From assembly GCA_009392275.1 (NCBI GenBank), contig VFGV01000004.1, positions 64,290 to 128,289 of the forward strand: a stretch of DNA of 64,000 nucleotides. The letters run 5' to 3'. Positions 1 to 10,200 of the stretch are shown piece by piece; positions within the stretch are counted from its first letter, which is position 1, and each line of letters begins with the position of its first letter. The notes under the pieces were generated by a model. The model did not search any database. It was not told where the DNA came from and saw only the letters and a list, made by a program, of their open reading frames with translations. Source of the DNA: SAR202 cluster bacterium. GTDB taxonomy: Bacteria; Chloroflexota; Dehalococcoidia; Lucifugimonadales; UBA2962. Position numbers and translations under genes: made by a program.

Positions 1-1
1 T

Positions 2-640
2 CGGTGGTTCGATGGAATCGTTGCTCGGGTATCCAGTCATGAAACGCTAAACCTACTTGCTGCAGGTTGCTCTATACCCGTAATAAATGCCCTATCAGAC
101 GTGGAACATCCTTGCCAAGCATTGTCTGACATCCTGACAATCAACGAAAAGCTAGGAGATATTAAAAACATTAAGATCGTATTTATTGGCGACGGTAACA
201 ATGTAGCATCAAGCTTAGCATTATGTGCTGGTGCACTTGGAGCGCATTTCGTAATGTGTAGCCCGCAAAGCTATAAAATCAATGAATCAACGTGGCAAAT
301 TGCGCTCGATCAAGCAAAGAAAACTGGAGCTAAGCTTGAATGGATTAAAGACCCCAATATTGCTGTCGAAAAAGCGGATGTGATTTACACAGATGTATGG
401 ATTAGCATGGGTGATGAAAATCAAACGGCACAACGAATTCAAGACTTTTCAGGATATCAAGTTACTCCTGAGCTTATTGGAATTGCAAATGATCAGGCTA
501 TATTCATGCATGATATGCCCGCTCATGAGGGGGAAGAAATATCCGAGGGACTACTGTATCATCCTCAATCAGTTGTATTTGATCAGGCAGAAAACAGGCT
601 TCATATGCAAAAAGCTATATTATCAAGCTTATTGAAATAG
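2..640 (+). CDS. argF: Ornithine carbamoyltransferase, C-terminal part (5' end outside window)
   Basis: Transfers the carbamoyl group of carbamoyl phosphate to ornithine, giving citrulline for arginine synthesis in the cytoplasm. The open frame runs from the first bases of the window without a start codon, so the gene is cut by the window edge. Visible family motifs are EHPCQAL (carbamoyl-phosphate side) and DVWISMGDE, the SMG loop that marks ornithine rather than aspartate transcarbamylases. The usual HCLPAHRGEE element near the C terminus reads HDMPAHEGEE here, so the ornithine-contacting Cys is Asp. It lies 11 bases before der. The family assignment is firm; exact substrate preference is less so because of the HDMP change. 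Confidence 0.9.
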   Translation, partial: RWFDGIVARVSSHETLNLLAAGCSIPVINALSDVEHPCQALSDILTINEKLGDIKNIKIVFIGDGNNVASSLALCAGALGAHFVMCSPQSYKINESTWQIALDQAKKTGAKLEWIKDPNIAVEKADVIYTDVWISMGDENQTAQRIQDFSGYQVTPELIGIANDQAIFMHDMPAHEGEEISEGLLYHPQSVVFDQAENRLHMQKAILSSLLK

Positions 641-651
641 GTAATCAGTCA

Positions 652-1995
652 ATGAAAAATCAAGCTATCCCTCTAGTCGCTATTGTCGGTCGTCCCAATG
701 TTGGTAAATCAACAATATTTAACAGGATTATCGGCGATAGGCAGGCAATAGTTTCAGATATCGCTGGAACTACACGAGACCGCTTAATTACTGAAACAGA
801 GTGGAGAGACATCAAATTCTTATTAGTCGATACAGGAGGATTAGAATCGACTGATTCCACCACCTCAACTAAAACTCAAATTTTAGAGAAGGTACAATCT
901 CAAGTCGACGTGGCAATTGCAGATGCAGATGTAATTATATTTGCCACAGATGCAAATACAGGTATTACTGCAGATGATGCCGCAGTTGGTCAAAAACTTA
1001 GAATGTCTGGCCATCAAGTCGTGTTGGCAGTCAATAAAGCAGATAATATTCAACGTGAAGCTGACACATCAGAATTCTATAAGCTTGGATTGGGAGACCC
1101 AATACCAATTAGTGCATACCATAACCAAGGTATAGATGACCTGATGATCTCGGTAGTTGATCGGTTACCAGATAATAATTTAATTAACGACTTAGTGTCA
1201 GATGTTCGTTTATCAATCATCGGCAGAGCAAATGTCGGAAAATCGCAGTTATTAAATGCCTTGACCGGCGATAATCGATCAATCGTTAGTGACATGCCAG
1301 GAACAACTAGAGACGCTATAGACAGTTCAATTAGCCATAAAGATAAGTCTATATTACTTATTGATACCGCCGGTATAAGACGGAGAGGGCGAATAGAACC
1401 AGGAATAGAGAATTACAGTGTAATTAGGTCACTGCGTGCTGTAGAGCGATCAGAAGTTTCTCTATTAGTAATGGATGCTACAGAATTAGCCACAGGACAA
1501 GATTCACACGTTGCCAGTTATCTGCTACAAGCACACAGAGGAATCGTAATTGTAGTTAACAAATGGGACCTTTCTAAAAGTTTAGGGCTATCAAAAGATC
1601 AAGCGAAGAAAATTATTAGAGAAAAAATGAAATTTATTCATTTTGTGCCAATCCAGTTTACTTCTGCATTAAATAAAACTGGTCTTGAAGCAATGTTAAA
1701 TACAGTGTTTAAGGTCCATACGCAATGGACTCAAAACTTACCTAGATATGACCTAAGGAGAACTATACTGAATGCAGTTGCTGACCATCCTCCAGCTTCA
1801 AATCCAAGGCATGGATTAAAAATTTATGGAGTAACTCAAGACAGCTATGGGCCACCAGGATTTACTTTTTATGTAAATAAAAGTGATTTAGTTCATTTCT
1901 CATACCGTAGATACCTAGAAAACACTTTACGAAAAACGTACGGTTTTGATGGTGCTCCATTAAAAATGCGATTTAAGGGAAGAGGAGAACACTAA
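652..1995 (+). CDS. der: Ribosome assembly GTPase Der (EngA), tandem G domains
   Basis: Essential double-Era GTPase that binds the 50S subunit during late assembly. The 447-residue product has the family's normal length and order. G domain 1 begins at residue 13 with P-loop GRPNVGKST and has DTGG and NKAD. G domain 2 has P-loop GRANVGKSQ, DTAG and NKWD. A C-terminal KH-like domain ends in a basic tail (KGRGEH). The stop codon TAA shares its last base with the plsY start (TAATG), indicating translational coupling. The der-plsY-gpsA order groups ribosome assembly with phospholipid synthesis. Nothing is odd in the sequence. Confidence 0.97.
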   Translation: MKNQAIPLVAIVGRPNVGKSTIFNRIIGDRQAIVSDIAGTTRDRLITETEWRDIKFLLVDTGGLESTDSTTSTKTQILEKVQSQVDVAIADADVIIFATDANTGITADDAAVGQKLRMSGHQVVLAVNKADNIQREADTSEFYKLGLGDPIPISAYHNQGIDDLMISVVDRLPDNNLINDLVSDVRLSIIGRANVGKSQLLNALTGDNRSIVSDMPGTTRDAIDSSISHKDKSILLIDTAGIRRRGRIEPGIENYSVIRSLRAVERSEVSLLVMDATELATGQDSHVASYLLQAHRGIVIVVNKWDLSKSLGLSKDQAKKIIREKMKFIHFVPIQFTSALNKTGLEAMLNTVFKVHTQWTQNLPRYDLRRTILNAVADHPPASNPRHGLKIYGVTQDSYGPPGFTFYVNKSDLVHFSYRRYLENTLRKTYGFDGAPLKMRFKGRGEH

Positions 1996-2612
1996 TGGAC
2001 TATTTAATTTTCATAATAGTTGGATATGTACTAGGAGCTATTCCGTTCGGCCTTATTGCCACAAAGATAGTCACTAAAGTAGATGTTAGGGAAAGTGGCA
2101 GCGGAAAAACAGGTATGACCAACGTGATCAGAGTTTCTGGCAAAAAAGTAGGCGTAACAGTACTTCTACTGGATATGTCTAAAGCTATTATTGCAATAGC
2201 CCTAGCTAGAATATTTACCGATACTCATGGTGCAGAGTCAGCTGCTGGTTTAGCCGCATTAATAGGCCACATGTTTCCTGTTTTTGCAGGATTTCGAGGA
2301 GGTAGAGCTATTTCAACTGGGTGGGGTGGATTATTTATCCTGAATCCCTGGGCCGGGTTAATTGCCACTGTCATCGGACTAAGCATTGTATACGCATCTC
2401 GTTACATGTCTATCGGGTCAATGATAGGTGCAAGTGTGGGATGTATTGCTTTAATTATTTTTGCAGCAACCGAGCTTAACCTGCCAGGAGGCACTCCTCC
2501 TATGGAGTTCATATGGTTTGGTGCAATTGGAGGACCACTCATAATTTTAAGACATTATGACAATATACAACGTTTAATTAAAGGCGAAGAACGCAAATTT
2601 AGAAAAGGGTAA
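1995..2612 (+). CDS. plsY: Acyl-phosphate:glycerol-3-phosphate acyltransferase PlsY
   Basis: Integral membrane enzyme that acylates the sn-1 position of glycerol 3-phosphate using acyl phosphate, the first step of phospholipid synthesis. The 205-residue protein has about five hydrophobic segments and three recognisable PlsY motifs in order: SGSGKTGMTN (usual SGNxGATN), GHMFPVFAGFRGGRAIST (usual GHxFPxFLxFKGGKGVAT) and a late GGP segment. Several normally invariant glycines and lysines are conservatively replaced, so the family is clear but the active-site loops are divergent. It overlaps der by one base and is followed after 31 bases by gpsA, whose product makes its substrate. Confidence 0.9.
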   Translation: MDYLIFIIVGYVLGAIPFGLIATKIVTKVDVRESGSGKTGMTNVIRVSGKKVGVTVLLLDMSKAIIAIALARIFTDTHGAESAAGLAALIGHMFPVFAGFRGGRAISTGWGGLFILNPWAGLIATVIGLSIVYASRYMSIGSMIGASVGCIALIIFAATELNLPGGTPPMEFIWFGAIGGPLIILRHYDNIQRLIKGEERKFRKG

Positions 2613-2643
2613 CCCTGAAAAATAAAATTGATAAACGTCCAAA

Positions 2644-3663
2644 ATGAATACAAATCAAACAAATAAAGTAGCCGTTTTAGGTACAACAAGTTGGGGTACA
2701 ACTCTAGCAATATTACTAGCAAGAAACGGCATTAAAGTTAATTTACTAGCAAGAACAGAATCTGAAGCGAAAGCATTAATTGATTCTGGTGAAAACACTA
2801 GATTTACACCTGGTGTGACATTACCAAGGTCTTTAATAGTGACATCATCACCTAAATCAGCAATTGAGAACGCACAGATAATTGTTATAGCTGTACCAAG
2901 TAATACCATAAGGGCAAATATAGATCGTATTTCGAGTTTCATCAAACCTGATGCTGTTTTAGTAAGCGCCACAAAAGGGCTTGAAGTAAAGACCGGTATG
3001 CGCATGACAGAAGTGCTAGTTGAAGAATTAAAGAACGATTGGAATGGAATTTTATGTGCTCTGTCAGGACCAAACCTTGCAAAAGAAATTTTACTTGGTA
3101 AACCGTCTACTACCGTTATTGCGTCTACGTCAAAACGCGAGGCTAAAAAGATCCAGGACGTTTTTAACTCAGAGTTGTTTCGTGTATACACTAACGATGA
3201 CATAGTAGGAGTTGAACTAGGCGGGGCGCTTAAAAACGTTTTTGCAATAGGAGCCGGGATATGTGACGGGATGAAAGTGGGAGATAACGCCAAAGCATCA
3301 TTTGTAACGCGTGGCTTGGCTGAAATGGTCAGATTAACTTCAGTTGCCGGAGGCAATCCATTAACTATTGCTGGCTTAGCTGGTGTAGGAGATACGATTG
3401 CAACTTGTTATAGTGAATTAAGCAGGAACCGGACAGTGGGTTTTAAATTAGCAACAGGCATGAAGTTAGATAAAATTTTGAAATCAATGGATCAAGTTGC
3501 TGAGGGGGTCATAACTACTGCCGCATTAGTTAAATTATCTAATAGTCTTGACGTGGACATGCCTATTACACAATGTACTTACGAAATATTATATGAAGGC
3601 TTATCCATAGAAGAAGCAGTGCTAAGATTGTTGGGACGTAATCCAGCATCTGAATGGGATTAA
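2644..3663 (+). CDS. gpsA: NAD(P)-dependent glycerol-3-phosphate dehydrogenase
   Basis: Reduces dihydroxyacetone phosphate to sn-glycerol 3-phosphate, feeding PlsY encoded directly upstream. The 339-residue product has an N-terminal Rossmann fold whose fingerprint reads GTTSWGTTLA in place of the common GxGxWGTALA. It then has KGLE, LSGPN, and the C-terminal catalytic and substrate segment GALKNVFAIGAG with the catalytic lysine. Length and domain order are normal. The missing second glycine of the nucleotide motif is unusual outside some Chloroflexota, as far as I recall. It converges on prmA with only 7 bases between the two stop codons. Confidence 0.94.
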   Translation: MNTNQTNKVAVLGTTSWGTTLAILLARNGIKVNLLARTESEAKALIDSGENTRFTPGVTLPRSLIVTSSPKSAIENAQIIVIAVPSNTIRANIDRISSFIKPDAVLVSATKGLEVKTGMRMTEVLVEELKNDWNGILCALSGPNLAKEILLGKPSTTVIASTSKREAKKIQDVFNSELFRVYTNDDIVGVELGGALKNVFAIGAGICDGMKVGDNAKASFVTRGLAEMVRLTSVAGGNPLTIAGLAGVGDTIATCYSELSRNRTVGFKLATGMKLDKILKSMDQVAEGVITTAALVKLSNSLDVDMPITQCTYEILYEGLSIEEAVLRLLGRNPASEWD

Positions 3664-3670
3664 AGAAAAA

Positions 3671-4594
3671 TTAATTTTTTGAAGCATCTCGTGATACTAA
3701 AAAGGAAACCCAGTCTTGACTGGTTATACACTCAACAACTACAAGTCCCGCAACTTTGATATGATTCTCAATATCCTTACTTCGATCTAACATAAAGCCC
3801 GACAAGACAGCTTTGCCCATAAAATCTAAATGTTTACCTATTTTAGGCAGGACATCAATTATGACTTTTGATGATATATTTGCAACTATCAAGTGGTATC
3901 TTTTTTCTAATGAAATATCATTTAAAGTTCCATCATATGCGTCTACTATATCTTCAACATGATTATTTATTATATTTTGCCTAGCTGCTTTAATTGATTG
4001 TTTATCAATGTCTATACCTTCAACTCGTAGGGCCCCTAATTTAGCTGCAGCAATAGAAAGTATAGCTGAGCCACAACCTAAATCTAATAAAGTGGATTCA
4101 GGTTGTATTAAAGTTTCTAACAACTCCAAACACATTTTTGTTGTTGGGTGATGCCCGGTACCAAACGCTAAGCCTGGATCTAATTCAATCTTAATTCGAG
4201 AACCTAACTTATATTCTTTTTCCCAAGTTGGGACTATAGCCAACTTTTTACCAATATTGATCGGCTTAATGTGTTTTTTATATTCTTCGTTCCACTCCGT
4301 TTCATATAATTCCTTAGATTGGAGAGTCTGTATTTCACCGACCAGCCTAAAAAGATCTAGTCCAGCTTGAATTGCAGCTTGTTTCTTTCCATGTTGACTA
4401 TCTTTCGCAATGTATGTTTTAACTGTTAACCATTCTTTTGGAGAGGCCTTTTCTCCTTCGTCTGGATTATAACCACCTTTAAGCTCAACCAACACATTAC
4501 CAACACCATACGTGTTAAATAATTCGGATATTGGTTCCACAAATTCTGGAAGGGTTTTTACGCTAAGCTCAATCCATTTAATATTAGAATTCAT
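3671..4594 (-). CDS. prmA: Ribosomal protein L11 methyltransferase
   Basis: S-adenosylmethionine-dependent methyltransferase that trimethylates L11. The 307-residue product has the N-terminal substrate-recognition domain (first about 100 residues) and a Rossmann-like SAM domain. That domain has the PrmA signature FGTGHHPTT, SAM motif I LDLGCGSAILSIAAAKLGA and the later VANISSKV (NPPY-like NI segment). Length matches the family. It follows dnaJ by 50 bases on the same strand; the dnaJ-prmA pairing is common in Gram-positive-type and Chloroflexota genomes and suggests cotranscription. Confidence is high. Confidence 0.93.
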   Translation of the reverse strand: MNSNIKWIELSVKTLPEFVEPISELFNTYGVGNVLVELKGGYNPDEGEKASPKEWLTVKTYIAKDSQHGKKQAAIQAGLDLFRLVGEIQTLQSKELYETEWNEEYKKHIKPINIGKKLAIVPTWEKEYKLGSRIKIELDPGLAFGTGHHPTTKMCLELLETLIQPESTLLDLGCGSAILSIAAAKLGALRVEGIDIDKQSIKAARQNIINNHVEDIVDAYDGTLNDISLEKRYHLIVANISSKVIIDVLPKIGKHLDFMGKAVLSGFMLDRSKDIENHIKVAGLVVVECITSQDWVSFLVSRDASKN

Positions 4595-4644
4595 GAGTGT
4601 GCTTGTCCCAAAATTACAACAAACTTCTAATTGAAATAATCTTT

Positions 4645-5727
4645 TTATTTATTGTTAGTTTTATCTAGGGTAGATTCAAAAGATTTTAGAATTTCACGCT
4701 GCTTCTTTGATAATTTACGAGGAGTTTCAACTACTATCTCAACTAATTGACTGCCTCTTTTCTTAGGATTTCTAAGATATGGAATCCCCTTGTCGCGCAA
4801 CCTTATTATTTGGCCAGATTGAATACCAGCAGGTATGTCTAACTCAGCTTCACCGTCTAATGTAGTTACTAAAACTTTTGTGCCAAGGCTAGCTTGAACT
4901 ATATCAATCACCTCAGAGTGTTTAACATCATTACCGTCTCTAACAAACAGTGGATGGTCTTTTATGTTTACTGATAAGAATAAATCACCTGGTCTTCCGC
5001 CATTCATGCTGGCTTCACCCTCTCCAGTTAACTTTAATTGTGTACCATCTTCGATTCCTGGAGGTATAGTCACAGCTAATTTACGTTTTTTCCTTTCCAA
5101 CCCACTTCCCCTGCATTGCTTACATGGATTGGAAACCACTCTACCCTCGCCAGAACACTGATCACAAGTGACAACCTGTACGAACTGTCCAAACATTCCC
5201 TGAGAAGCACGCCTAACTCTTCCTTGTCCATTACAACTGGTACATGATTTTAATTCGGAACCTGGTTCACTTTTAGTCCCTTTGCACTTACCACAGCTTT
5301 CGGCTCTCGTTAACTCGACATTATGCTCTATTCCATGGACAATATCTTGGAACTCTACTGTTACAGACGTTTGCAGGCTAGCTCCTCTAGTATTTCTTCT
5401 GCTTGTCTCCTGCCCCCCAAAGCCACCGAAAAATGTGTCAAATATATCGCCGAATCCAGCAAAATTCTCAAATCCATCAAACCCAGAACCTGCTTGTGAA
5501 GAAACGCCTTGATGTCCAAATTGGTCATATTTAGCCCGAAGAGATGAATCTGTCAAAACTTGGTAAGCTTCGTTTATCTCTTTAAACTTGTCCTCAGCCC
5601 CTTTTTCTTTATTTCGATCAGGGTGATATTTTAGAGCTAATTTACGGAAAGCTTTTTTAATATCCTCTTCCGATGCTCCACGAGGCACTCCTAGTACCTC
5701 ATAATAATCTCGTTTTTTTGTTGTCAT
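4645..5727 (-). CDS. dnaJ: Chaperone DnaJ (Hsp40)
   Basis: Co-chaperone that delivers unfolded clients to DnaK and stimulates its ATPase. The 360-residue protein shows all type I DnaJ parts. These are the J domain (residues 1-70) with the HPD tripeptide, a Gly/Phe-rich linker (about 72-110), four CxxCxGxG zinc-binding repeats ([31 protein letters not shown]) and the C-terminal substrate-binding domain. dnaK and grpE are not in the window. No CIRCE element (HrcA operator) is visible in the 228 bases upstream, so its heat regulation is not apparent from sequence. prmA follows on the same strand. Confidence 0.96.
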   Translation of the reverse strand: MTTKKRDYYEVLGVPRGASEEDIKKAFRKLALKYHPDRNKEKGAEDKFKEINEAYQVLTDSSLRAKYDQFGHQGVSSQAGSGFDGFENFAGFGDIFDTFFGGFGGQETSRRNTRGASLQTSVTVEFQDIVHGIEHNVELTRAESCGKCKGTKSEPGSELKSCTSCNGQGRVRRASQGMFGQFVQVVTCDQCSGEGRVVSNPCKQCRGSGLERKKRKLAVTIPPGIEDGTQLKLTGEGEASMNGGRPGDLFLSVNIKDHPLFVRDGNDVKHSEVIDIVQASLGTKVLVTTLDGEAELDIPAGIQSGQIIRLRDKGIPYLRNPKKRGSQLVEIVVETPRKLSKKQREILKSFESTLDKTNNK

Positions 5728-5925
5728 ATTAGCTTTTAGTCATTAAATAAATAAAAATGGATTGCCCGAAGTTATATTATATTCCTCATTTAACGTAAAA
5801 GGGGAGTAAGTAAATAAACTTAATTAATATAGTGTTGTCGAAAGTAACTTAACAATTACAAGTGATTTTAAGCTGCAAAGCCCAAGCAGAGCCCTTAAAA
5901 AGATTCAGATATACCGGTTAGCTAC

Positions 5926-5953
5926 ACGTTGAATTTTTTGCTCGCCTCAACGT
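5926..5953 (-). terminator. Small inverted repeat just past the stop of the Pro/Thr-rich protein gene
   Basis: A perfect 7-base inverted repeat (ACGTTGA at 5926-5932 and TCAACGT at 5947-5953) lies immediately after the stop codon of the minus-strand gene at 5956-7113. It could be a weak terminator or mRNA 3' stabiliser. There is no strong T run after it on the minus strand, so the assignment is tentative. The rest of the gap up to dnaJ (5728-5925) shows nothing recognisable. Confidence 0.3.
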
Positions 5954-5955
5954 CA

Positions 5956-7113
5956 TTATTTTTTTCGAAATCTTCGGTATCCCCAAACTAATCCTAGCGG
6001 AGCTAATATTAATAACCCATTAGCTACACTTTGGGCAATAGGAGCAGATTCCTGATCTGGAGCTGAGCAAGTACCGAAAAACTCTTCCTGGGGTACTACT
6101 GTAGGCTCTTCTTCCATAAGCATTTCGCTTGATGTCGCTATAGGAGTAGCGGTAGGAGGAACCGGGGTTGGAGTTGGTTCCGGCATAGGCGTTGGAGTTG
6201 GTTCCGGCATAGGCGTTGGTGGTACAGGTGTATTTGTTGGTTCAGGCTCAACCTCGTCAATAGTAACAACCGCAGTGGGCGTAGGTAAACCAGTAAAGAT
6301 CAATTCAAGTTCCTTGTTTCTAGCGCCACTTTCAAAAGGTACCGTCACGCTGGAAGGTATTCCATTAAGTAAAAATATTATTTCTAATTCGAGATATCTG
6401 GGATCAACGGGATCTATTACCAAATTTTTAAATTCATCTCCGATAATAAACGCCGGAGCGGATGTATAGTCACCAACTATAGCAATCAACTCTGCATCTG
6501 CAGGAACGACAGAACCGGCCACAATTATGGTTCCAGATAGTATCGCGGGTTGTGCTGCTAATGGTGTAGCTGTAGGCACCGGAGTTGGCGTGGCAGTTGG
6601 AGGTATCGGAGTTGGCGTAGGAGGAATAGTTGGGATTCGATCAAACGTTAAATTAAAACTATTCTCAATATTAAATCCTGTATAAGGTCGCACCTCAGAG
6701 GCTTGAACACTATCAATTATTGTCTCTCCAGAGCCATCATAAATAACCGCATGAAAAGTAACACAATTAGATGCGGAATAATTCTCTACAACTTTAGTCG
6801 TTAAGGAGCATTCATTACTAGCATTAATTTTACTAAGAAACCTAGCCTCAAGAGGAGTAACCACTAAGCTAAGATACTTACCATCTAGCACTTCAACATG
6901 AGCGGATTGGTATTCCAGTACCTTCGCAATTATTTTTGTGCCATCAGGCATATTAGCGCCATTACTTAACTTTGCAGTGCCTGAATAAACGTCAGGCATC
7001 TGAGGCAGCTCTTGGGCAGAACTAATTTGCGTACTAAGAACAACCATCAATAATACCATCAACGATAGTCCTATCTTCTTGTAACTCGATATAACCAATT
7101 TAACCTCCGGCAT
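5956..7113 (-). CDS. Secreted, membrane-anchored Pro/Thr-rich protein with a duplicated domain
   Basis: Family not recognised. The 385-residue product has an N-terminal signal peptide (basic start, hydrophobic core to about residue 34) and a domain at about 37-160. A Pro/Thr linker follows, then a second related domain at about 190-280, a long linker of repeated PTP and PEP units, and a C-terminal hydrophobic segment with a basic RRFRKK tail. Both domains end in a similar block (SFNLTFDRIPT and ELELIFTGLPT) and share an SGT start and a VxPLEARFL/IDPVDPRYL block, so they look like one duplicated unit. The tail resembles a cell-surface anchor without a visible LPXTG. An alternative TTG start at 7098 sits five bases after GGAGG. 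It is likely an extracellular protein on a stalk; function unknown. Confidence 0.7.
   Translation of the reverse strand: MPEVKLVISSYKKIGLSLMVLLMVVLSTQISSAQELPQMPDVYSGTAKLSNGANMPDGTKIIAKVLEYQSAHVEVLDGKYLSLVVTPLEARFLSKINASNECSLTTKVVENYSASNCVTFHAVIYDGSGETIIDSVQASEVRPYTGFNIENSFNLTFDRIPTIPPTPTPIPPTATPTPVPTATPLAAQPAILSGTIIVAGSVVPADAELIAIVGDYTSAPAFIIGDEFKNLVIDPVDPRYLELEIIFLLNGIPSSVTVPFESGARNKELELIFTGLPTPTAVVTIDEVEPEPTNTPVPPTPMPEPTPTPMPEPTPTPVPPTATPIATSSEMLMEEEPTVVPQEEFFGTCSAPDQESAPIAQSVANGLLILAPLGLVWGYRRFRKK
6167..6214 (-). repeat. 24-bp tandem repeat, two perfect copies, in the Pro/Thr linker
   Basis: Two identical 24-base units (6167-6190 and 6191-6214) lie in tandem inside the linker of the secreted protein and encode repeats of the PEPTPTPM type. 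A degenerate third unit follows. Perfect identity at the DNA level suggests recent slippage or expansion, so linker length probably varies among strains. Confidence 0.85.
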
Positions 7114-7196
7114 TATACCTTGTGTGGAGCTTACTAATTATAACTTAAACTTGAAAGGGGTTTTTTATATTCTGTTTGTAAGAACCTTATATATTA

Positions 7197-7239
7197 AAAA
7201 GACCTCCCTTCCCCGCAATTTGGAGAAGGGAGGTCTTTT
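7197..7239 (-). terminator. Strong intrinsic terminator of the S-layer-like gene
   Basis: A perfect 15-base-pair inverted repeat (arms 7197-7211 and 7225-7239, 13-base loop) with a GC-rich core (GACCTCCC/GGGAGGTC) lies 30 bases after the stop of the minus-strand gene at 7270-10452. On the minus strand the second arm ends in a T run (TCTTTTT). This is the clearest Rho-independent terminator in the window. It also separates the large surface-protein gene from the next secreted-protein gene. Confidence 0.9.
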
Positions 7240-7269
7240 GTTATCTAGACCTCATTGAGTTTAGCTTGA

Positions 7270-10200
7270 TTACGGAGTAATAATTCCGCTATCTGAAGCG
7301 TATACCCAGTAGCTTCGGCCGATTCTTACGTGCTGTGTATCATCATTGTAGTCAGCATCGGTATTAGTAAGATCGAGTTTTACCCACTTACTGTTCAATG
7401 TATCGTACCAGTACACAGTCGTTACTTTAGTGGTGCTAGCTGCGTTACCACAAGCTACGGATCCACAGAAGTAAGCCTTTAAGTCCTGACCGGTCGCATA
7501 GGTTAGTGATCCTGTTAGATCCAACACTGGAACCAGGTTCCAACCTTTAACTAAGCTAATAGTTGCAGGTATCGAAGGTGTTGCATCATCTGAGGATACA
7601 CCTGACCTTGGTATGTAAGTCTTAATTGACTGGAACGTATCGGTGAGCACCCAGTAAGCGTGTCCAGAAACCATATCAGTCAAAGTTCCTGAGAATGTAT
7701 CGTTTACAGTGTCTCTCGATGCAATCAGCCATTTTGCTGCAGTAGTTGGGTCGTATGCCATAACCGTAGTTACAGGCGCAGTTCCAATTACTGAATCCAC
7801 CGAAGTATCCGATGGGTCAGCAGGCAAGCTGATCATGTTCCAACCAGGAGTCAAAGGAATCTCAGTGTCTGCTCTCTGTGACACAGTAAATGTGTGCTGA
7901 GTGAAAGTCACTTTGTTTCCAGCAACGTCCTTAGCTTTAACGTCAATCTTATGTACACCTATTGCTAGGCCAGAAGCCTTGAATAGGAACCTAATGTTAT
8001 CAGCAGTTGAGAACGCAGTTGTGATATCAGTCTGTACTCCTGATGGAGGAGTATGCTTGATATGTTCAAGTGTTACCGTTCCGTGGGTATCAAGATCAGT
8101 TGATACTGTAGATGCATCGTTTGACCAAACACCTGCTGATGTCAAACCATATTCTTTACCTTCGTCAGCGAAGTTTACAGAAATGATTGTATTAGGGTCG
8201 TCTGTGCCTGCAGCTGTGCTAGGTAAGATTGTTGGAGCAGGAATTCCTGTATCCAACTCGAACATAACAACTGTTGCTGCAGTTATATCTACGCCTGCTG
8301 TCGATGTAGTACCAGCTGCTCCATAGTTACTTGTACTATTAAGGTCTCTAGCAGCTGCTCTAACGTTATACAGACCGTCTCCAGTCATATCAGCTGTTGC
8401 TGACCAAACTGTAGGACCACCTGTGTATGAAACCGAAGTTTCAGTCGAAGCATTATTTACAGAGTAGATTGTTGGCTTTGTAGCTGTAGTTCCATCCCAG
8501 GATCCGAATCTTACAACCGAGATTGTAATATCAGTACCTTTTTCGTTGGAAGTAAGTGCTACAGTAGCCTTATCGTTGGTAACTGGTCTAGTTGAGCCAC
8601 CTGTGGATGTTGAATCCGGTGTAGCTGTAGTAGACACGCTTAGAGTCAATGCTGGAGCCACAGAATCTGTTGCTGCAGTTATTGAATCTGCACTTGCTGC
8701 GTTACCAGCAGAGTCTTTTACTTCACCTACCAATGAAACTTTAGGCTTAGCATCTGGCTCAAGTGCTGTTTCTAATGTTAAGAATACAGCGTCTGAGTCT
8801 CCGCTAAATACCTCAGCTGCAGTTACTGTTCCGCCAGCTACAGTAAAGTCAGTAGCATCAACTGTGGTGGTGTCTAATGCTCCATCGAACTGTAGTTTAA
8901 GAGAAGTGCTCTTAGTCTTTGTAACAGTACTTTCAGTCTTGTCTGTAGTTGTCTTAGTAGTATCCCACCATGGGCCAACAACAGCGGCTGTTAGATCAGG
9001 AATAGTCCTGTCTACAGTTATCTTGTAGCCCTGACAGCCATAAACGTTAGCAGAAGTTGTAACAGTGATGCTGTTTATAGAATCAGCTGCTGCATCTGCG
9101 TGTTCAGTGTTGAAAGTCGATGCTGTACATGCGTCAGCCACACCAGTCACAGGGACTGTAGGCTCAGCGTCAGATACAACTACGTTTCCAGCATTGTCTT
9201 CAGAAACAACCCACCAGTATATGATGTGGTCTTCGTTCTGCTCAGCGCCGTCAATGGTCGACATATTCTGACTTAGTGTGTAGCCGTCAGTAATAGCTGT
9301 GTAATCAGCAGTAGCAACGGTTACAAGAACAGAGTCATCTATAGCGCCATCTGGTGTGTCTGTAGTATCAATAGCAATCAGTATCTTCATCGCAGTCTTC
9401 TTAACTAGTGACTGAGAGTCAGTTAACGAGATTGTTAAACCAGGCATGTTATCCCTAGTATTCGTATTATGAGCAGGAGCCGGATTAGCAAACGAAGGTG
9501 CCGTCGTCTCTACAGTAATGCTCTTTGATACAGGGCTAGCAGTACCAGTTGCTGTCGCATCATCAAACTTGAATACGACTGTATCAGCAGTATTCACCTT
9601 AAGTGAGCCTATTGCATATGCTCCACTCTCTATGGAGCCTTCTGGAACCAAGCCGGTTAAAGTTGTGTACGTATTAGCAGTACCATCTAGATCCTTTGAT
9701 CCAAACGTGCTGGTCAAAGCCTGACCAAACTGCTGTGTTCTATTGTCAGAACTTGTACAACCGGTTGAAGTATTACAAATTGGTGAGCTCGTGGAACTTG
9801 TTGATGTTAAAAGCAACGTTCCCTGGAATTTACCGCTAGTCTTAGTGGTCTCCTCAAGTCTCACTGTTGTAGCTACAGTTTCAGCATCTGAAGTGACGTA
9901 AACATCACCTGTAGTTGATCCATCTGCTGCAGTCTTATCTGTATCTCCACTGGAGTAGTTCAGGTCCACAAGATGTGATACAGCTATTAGTGAGCTACAC
10001 TGCATCGTAATAAATCCTGTACCAGCGTCAGCACCTACGATCTTCAAAGCGTCGGTCGAAGTTAGACCGAAGTCTGTTGAGTCGATGACTCCATTTCCAT
10101 CAGAGTCAATTATCGGTGCCTGGGTAACGGTTTTGTCATTACCAGTTGTAGTAATAGCCGCCATAGTAGAACTTGAGCTACCAGAAGTGCTCAAATTAAA

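Noticed and set aside
7709-9724. Several long plus-strand open frames inside the S-layer-like gene (for example about 141 and 160 codons)
   Set aside because: They lie antisense to a full-length secreted protein with signal peptide, promoter and terminator. They show no family motifs and reflect the compositional bias of that gene.
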